This document shows, piece by piece, positions 60,712 through 64,000 of a stretch of 64,000 nucleotides of DNA (position 1 is its first letter; each line of letters begins with the position of its first letter). The notes under the pieces were generated by a model. That model saw only the letters and a program-made list of their open reading frames with translations, was not told where the DNA came from and made no database searches. A program made the position numbers and the translations under genes. The DNA is taken from the NCBI RefSeq assembly GCF_000622385.1, contig NZ_JASD01000008.1, positions 434,001 through 498,000 on the forward strand. The letters run 5' to 3'. This DNA is from Sulfitobacter noctilucicola (lineage in GTDB: Bacteria > Pseudomonadota > Alphaproteobacteria > Rhodobacterales > Rhodobacteraceae).

Positions 60712-62193
60712 ATGAAGGCGCGACGCTTTCCCTACGCCCGTTTCGGGGCGTTCTTCATTGCGGCAATCTGGTTATTGGTCATCGTACCACTTAGCGCGAG
60801 GGCGGCCCCCTACGCGGCCTACGTCATGGATGCGCGAACGGGCAAGGTAATCCACGCCCAAAACGCCAATACCCGCCTCCATCCGGCATCGCTCACCAAG
60901 ATGATGACCCTTTATGTCGCTTTTCAAGCGATCGAGCGCGGTGAAATCTCTCTCGACAGCAAGGTTACAATTTCGAAGAAGGCTGCGGCTGAACCTCCCT
61001 CCAAGCTGGGCTTGCGGGCCGGCCAGCGGATCAAACTACGTTACTTGATCCGTGGCGCGGCTGTGAAATCCGCCAACGATGCGGCCACGGCCATTGGCGA
61101 AGCAATCTCGGGTTCCGAAGCCCGGTTCGCGCGGCGCATGAACAATATGGCGCAATCTCTGGGTATGACGCGCACAACCTTCAAGAACATGCACGGCCTG
61201 ACCGAAGCGGGCCATCTCTCCACAGCGCACGACATGTCTATTATGGGGCGGCACCTGCTTTACGACTTTCCGCAATATTATAACCTGTTTTCCCGCATCA
61301 CAGCAGATGCCGGTGTGCGAAAGGTCAGCCATACGAACCGCCGCTTCCTGAATTCCTATAAAGGGGCCGACGGCATCAAAACCGGCTATACCCGTGCCGC
61401 TGGTTTCAACCTCACCGCCTCTGCTGAGCGCGGGAACGAGCGTATCATCGTTACGGTTTTCGGTGGTAAATCCACCGCCTCGCGCAATGCGAAGGTTACC
61501 GAGTTGATGGACCTTGGTTTCCGTCGTGCGCCATCACGCGCACCACTGCGCAAGCCAAAGAAACCGGTTTATCGCGATGTAGAAGTCGCAACCGCCGCGC
61601 CAAAAACCAAGTCACTCAATCCGGGGTCTGTCCCCGGCGGTGCTGGCAAGACCATCCGCCTTGTCGGGGCTGTGAAAAAGTCCCTTCGTCCGCAATTGCG
61701 CCCGGGTGCGCAAGCACCTGTATTGGTCGCAAGTGTGTCCGAGACCGTCTCAAATGCCGACATAACCGCCGCGTTGAAAGAAGCCGTCACGACACCAGCG
61801 CCTGCAGCAACAGCTCCGGCAGAAAAGATTACGCTGGCCGCTGCCACAGCTTCTGTAAGGCCCACGATACGGCCCAAGAACGCGACCAAACAGACGGCGA
61901 CGCGCCAGAAACGTGTGGTCGAGCAGGAGGTCGTGACGCGGGTATCTACATCGGGTGGGCGGCACTGGGGTGTGAACGTCGGGCGTTATCCAAGCCGCTA
62001 TGCTGCAGAAAAGATATTGCTCAAGACCGCGCTGGCAGAGATGTCAACGCTGGACGGCACCCTGCGCAAGGTCATCAAGCGCCCTCAGGGATTTGATGCA
62101 AACTTCCTTGGTATGACGCGGGAAACGGCGGATCTCGCCTGTCGACGTTTGGCTGCACGCAATGTCAGCTGCTTTATGATTGGCCCGGGCTGA
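60712..62193 (+). CDS. D-alanyl-D-alanine carboxypeptidase with C-terminal SPOR-like domain
   Basis: The protein has 493 residues with a signal anchor (FGAFFIAAIWLLVIVPLSARAAPYAAY). The penicillin-binding motifs are S60-x-x-K63 (HPASLTKMM), S120-A-N122 (VKSANDAA) and K223-T-G225 (GIKTGYT). A basic, Pro/Ala-rich linker (about 270-410) leads to a C-terminal SPOR-like module (GRHWGVNVGRYPSRYAAEKILLKTALAEMSTLDG), which would direct it to the septum. It trims D-Ala from pentapeptides. The stop lies in the convergent LysR gene. Confidence 0.93.
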   Translation: MKARRFPYARFGAFFIAAIWLLVIVPLSARAAPYAAYVMDARTGKVIHAQNANTRLHPASLTKMMTLYVAFQAIERGEISLDSKVTISKKAAAEPPSKLGLRAGQRIKLRYLIRGAAVKSANDAATAIGEAISGSEARFARRMNNMAQSLGMTRTTFKNMHGLTEAGHLSTAHDMSIMGRHLLYDFPQYYNLFSRITADAGVRKVSHTNRRFLNSYKGADGIKTGYTRAAGFNLTASAERGNERIIVTVFGGKSTASRNAKVTELMDLGFRRAPSRAPLRKPKKPVYRDVEVATAAPKTKSLNPGSVPGGAGKTIRLVGAVKKSLRPQLRPGAQAPVLVASVSETVSNADITAALKEAVTTPAPAATAPAEKITLAAATASVRPTIRPKNATKQTATRQKRVVEQEVVTRVSTSGGRHWGVNVGRYPSRYAAEKILLKTALAEMSTLDGTLRKVIKRPQGFDANFLGMTRETADLACRRLAARNVSCFMIGPG

Positions 62194-63070
62194 CCGCTGC
62201 TTCTTTTGCCTCGCGGCGCAACCATGTAGCGAAAGCTTTGACCCACGCACGCTGGACGCCGGGCCTAGTGACGATGTGATATCCTGCGCCCGGCTTGTCT
62301 TCCACGTGGAATTCGCGCAGACGGCCAGCATCGATATCTCTGGCCACAAAGTCACGTACCGTAACAACAACGCCCTGCCCTTCACGCGCACCATCCAGCA
62401 TCAGATTGCCCGGCACCTGCACCATCCCCAGCTCGGCACGTGGCACCCCAAAGCGGCGATGCCAATTGGTCGCCTCTGAGGTGCCCAGCTCTTCTAACCA
62501 CGGAAATTTCGCCAATTCAGAAATGTCGGAAATCTCGGCGTCGCCCACAAGCGATGGTGCCGCTACAACCACCATCGGCGACTGCACCAGCATCTCTGCC
62601 TCCACCCCCGGCCAAGGGCCTGTGCCATAGCGGATCGCGATATCGATCCCATCAGAGCCCAGCATCACAAGCTTGGGCGAGGGATCAATCATGATATCCA
62701 CTTGCGGATAATCTGCGCGAAATTTCGGCAATCGCGGCATAAGCCACGAAGCCGCGAAGGTTGGCGTTGCAGAAATATGAACGGGGCGTTTTTCGTGCTG
62801 TCCCGTGATATCCTCAACCGCGTCGATCATCGCACCAAAGCCCAGTTGCAACGCCTGTGCCAGCTTCTCTCCTGCCAGCGTCAACTCAAGGCTACGACCG
62901 GACCGATCCAGCAGAGAGGTATCCAGATGCGATTCAAGAACGCGCAATTGCTGGCTTATCGCGGCATGACTCACGCCCAACGCGTCACCGGCAGCAACGA
63001 CATTGCGGACGTCTGCGAAGGCAGCAAAGGCACGCAAAGCGGACAATGGGGGAAGACTCCGCCAATTCAT
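62174..63070 (-). CDS. LysR-type regulator (GcvA-like)
   Basis: The 298-residue protein has a LysR winged helix (LPPLSALRAFAAFADVRNVVAAGDALGVSHAAISQQLRVLESHLDTSLLDRSGRSLELT) and an effector-binding domain (ISATPTFAASWLMPRLPKFRADYPQVDIMID). It is divergent from the two small genes at 63171-63601, possible targets. Its 3' end overlaps the carboxypeptidase gene by 20 bp. Confidence 0.9.
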   Translation of the reverse strand: MNWRSLPPLSALRAFAAFADVRNVVAAGDALGVSHAAISQQLRVLESHLDTSLLDRSGRSLELTLAGEKLAQALQLGFGAMIDAVEDITGQHEKRPVHISATPTFAASWLMPRLPKFRADYPQVDIMIDPSPKLVMLGSDGIDIAIRYGTGPWPGVEAEMLVQSPMVVVAAPSLVGDAEISDISELAKFPWLEELGTSEATNWHRRFGVPRAELGMVQVPGNLMLDGAREGQGVVVTVRDFVARDIDAGRLREFHVEDKPGAGYHIVTRPGVQRAWVKAFATWLRREAKEAAVSPGQS

Positions 63071-63170
63071 ATTTAAGTAATTCTTACATACAGTGATTTT
63101 TGATGACTCGGTAATCTCACGCTTTACGTCCTATATACCTGCATAACTTCTTTAGCCCTTAGGAGACCTC

Positions 63171-63317
63171 ATGTTAGATATATATGCAAGTGCCTTCATG
63201 ACTGCGACAAGGACCGATACCGTGCAACTACGTGAGGTCCCCTCAAAGAACGGGCAGAAGCGTCGCCGCTGGTTTGCGCCCCGCAAAACCATCGAAATCA
63301 ACCCTTCCAAATTGTGA
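63171..63317 (+). CDS. 48-residue basic small protein, hypothetical
   Basis: AGGAGA lies six bases before an ATG opening a 48-codon frame. The peptide is MLDIYASAFMTATRTDTVQLREVPSKN followed by a very basic segment (GQKRRRWFAPRKTIEINPSKL). It is divergent from the LysR gene and leads directly into the membrane-protein gene at 63326. The good ribosome-binding site supports it. I do not recognise a family; the KRRRWF basic cluster could contact nucleic acid or lipid. Confidence 0.65.
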   Translation: MLDIYASAFMTATRTDTVQLREVPSKNGQKRRRWFAPRKTIEINPSKL

Positions 63318-63325
63318 GAGCCATC

Positions 63326-63601
63326 ATGCCAACACTTCAAGCTCCCCTGCGTTACTCAGTGAGCGATCTTTTCACATTGATCCGTACCCAACGCGTGAAT
63401 GTACTCAAATGGGCTGCGTCAATCGTTCAGATCATGGGATATTCGGCGACTGCATTCGGGCTTACCCCGCTTAACATCTATCTGTTCCTGATCGGACTGG
63501 TTGGCTGGTTTGCTGTGGGCGTGCTGTGGCGGGATAAAGCAATCATGCTTATCCACGTGGTTGCCCTCGCCGCTATGATTGCCGGCCTGCTAAGCGCTTA
63601 G
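63326..63601 (+). CDS. small membrane protein, hypothetical
   Basis: From ATG 63326 it has 91 residues; a GTG at 63314, overlapping the upstream stop, is an alternative. It has a soluble start (TLQAPLRYSVSDLFTLIRTQRVNVLKW) then three hydrophobic helices (AASIVQIMGYSATAFG, NIYLFLIGLVGWFAVGVLW, IMLIHVVALAAMIAGLLSA). The layout resembles small DUF-type integral membrane proteins of roseobacters. Function unknown. It converges on the DUF2189 gene with a three-base overlap. Confidence 0.7.
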   Translation: MPTLQAPLRYSVSDLFTLIRTQRVNVLKWAASIVQIMGYSATAFGLTPLNIYLFLIGLVGWFAVGVLWRDKAIMLIHVVALAAMIAGLLSA

Positions 63602-64000
63602 GCAGGCGTGCTGACAGCACGGTAAAGATGCCAGGTTGCATGCCCCAGCACAGGCATGGCAACAAACAAACCAAGAAAAGCGGGCAACATCGCAATCAGT
63701 GTGATGCCCGCTATCAATACCCCCCAGCACAGAAACAGTATCGGTGCGGACTTAACCGCAGAAATTGACGACAGCATGGCCGTGACAAAATCAATATCAC
63801 GATCCAGCAGCATCGGCATTCCGATCACACTGATTGAGAAAACAAGCAGCGCAAAGACCGCGCCCACCACACTGCCCACAGCCAGCATCGAAAGCCCTTC
63901 GCTTGTCAGGAAAATGCCCAGTGATGAAGACACATTTGTCATCGGAGACAGCCCCAGAAACAGTGCGAATATCATGTGACCAAGGAAGAACCAGAACATG
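63598..64000 (-). CDS. DUF2189-like membrane protein, N-terminus outside window
   Basis: The frame stays open to the window edge, so this is a C-terminal part of at least 133 residues. It has three to four hydrophobic helices (FWFFLGHMIFALFLGLSP, GSVVGAVFALLVFSISVIGMPMLLDRDIDFVTAMLSS, SAPILFLCWGVLIAGITLIAMLPAFLGLFVAMPVLGHATWHLY). The closing PVLGHATWHLYR is typical of DUF2189 proteins. Function unknown. Confidence 0.75.
   Translation of the reverse strand, partial: MFWFFLGHMIFALFLGLSPMTNVSSSLGIFLTSEGLSMLAVGSVVGAVFALLVFSISVIGMPMLLDRDIDFVTAMLSSISAVKSAPILFLCWGVLIAGITLIAMLPAFLGLFVAMPVLGHATWHLYRAVSTPA

Overview
The window looks like chromosomal DNA from a marine alphaproteobacterium of the Rhodobacteraceae, Roseobacter group (a Sulfitobacter-like genome is my best guess). 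The evidence is the split F0 operon with separate b and b' subunits, MipZ instead of MinCDE, an RTX/Hint-domain exoprotein, TRAP transporters, cobalamin genes, three tandem peptide deformylases next to fmt, and an aerobic benzoyl-CoA (box) cluster. Genes are densely packed, base composition is even, and I see no prophage, insertion sequence, CRISPR array or rRNA operon.

Layout. 1-4.5 kb: end of a NYN-domain gene, ispH, a glycolipid-binding-like protein, a LysE exporter, DUF3429, a methyltransferase, rnhA and a TRIC-type membrane protein. 4.5-7.2 kb (minus): def-def-def-fmt plus a GlsB-like membrane protein; one deformylase has lost key residues. 7.3-11.4 kb: a MalY/PatB-like PLP enzyme, a VOC protein facing a double-HTH regulator, a glutathionyl-hydroquinone-reductase-like GST and a degenerate response regulator. 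11.5-15 kb: cobC-cobD, a lytic transglycosylase and a rhodanese. 15-18.4 kb: smc. 18.7-22.2 kb: a GntR regulator with a clear operator, a shared terminator, then the F0 ATP synthase operon atpI-B-E-b'-b. 22.4-26.7 kb: regulators, a DMT exporter and small membrane proteins. 26.7-35.2 kb: the ffh-rpsP-rimM-trmD-rplS-rpmE translation/secretion block. It is interrupted by acetyltransferases, chorismate mutase, bluB, a sulfotransferase-like gene and an inverted ydcH/ppk2 pair. 35.2-42.4 kb: an RTX/Hint exoprotein, mipZ, DMT and MarR genes, and an orphan Tat-exported peptide-type binding protein.

42.5-56.8 kb (all minus) is a catabolic island for aromatic acids. TRAP transporter DctPQM imports the acid; a benzoate-CoA ligase and a feruloyl-CoA synthase-like enzyme activate it; BoxA/BoxB epoxidise benzoyl-CoA and BoxC opens the ring. 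A thioesterase, an alpha/beta hydrolase, a DUF309 protein and a stand-alone 3-hydroxyacyl-CoA dehydrogenase C-terminal domain are associated, and BoxR (HTH plus shikimate-kinase-like domain) is the likely benzoyl-CoA sensor. Between boxB and boxA lies a 56-residue gene encoding a lone C-x2-C-x2-C-x3-C motif and translationally coupled to boxA. Two TGCA-N6-TGCA sites lie at the ligase promoter, and a 10-bp repeat spaced 63 bp lies upstream of boxC.

57-64 kb: a CAU tRNA, an SDR lacking its catalytic lysine, an RsmC-like methyltransferase, clpS, a HAD phosphatase, a D,D-carboxypeptidase, a LysR regulator, two small genes and a truncated DUF2189 gene.

The most notable points are the Cys-rich mini-protein coupled to boxA, the degenerate deformylase, the lysine-less SDR, the structured regions before ffh and rplS, and the dissected S16/L19 operon.
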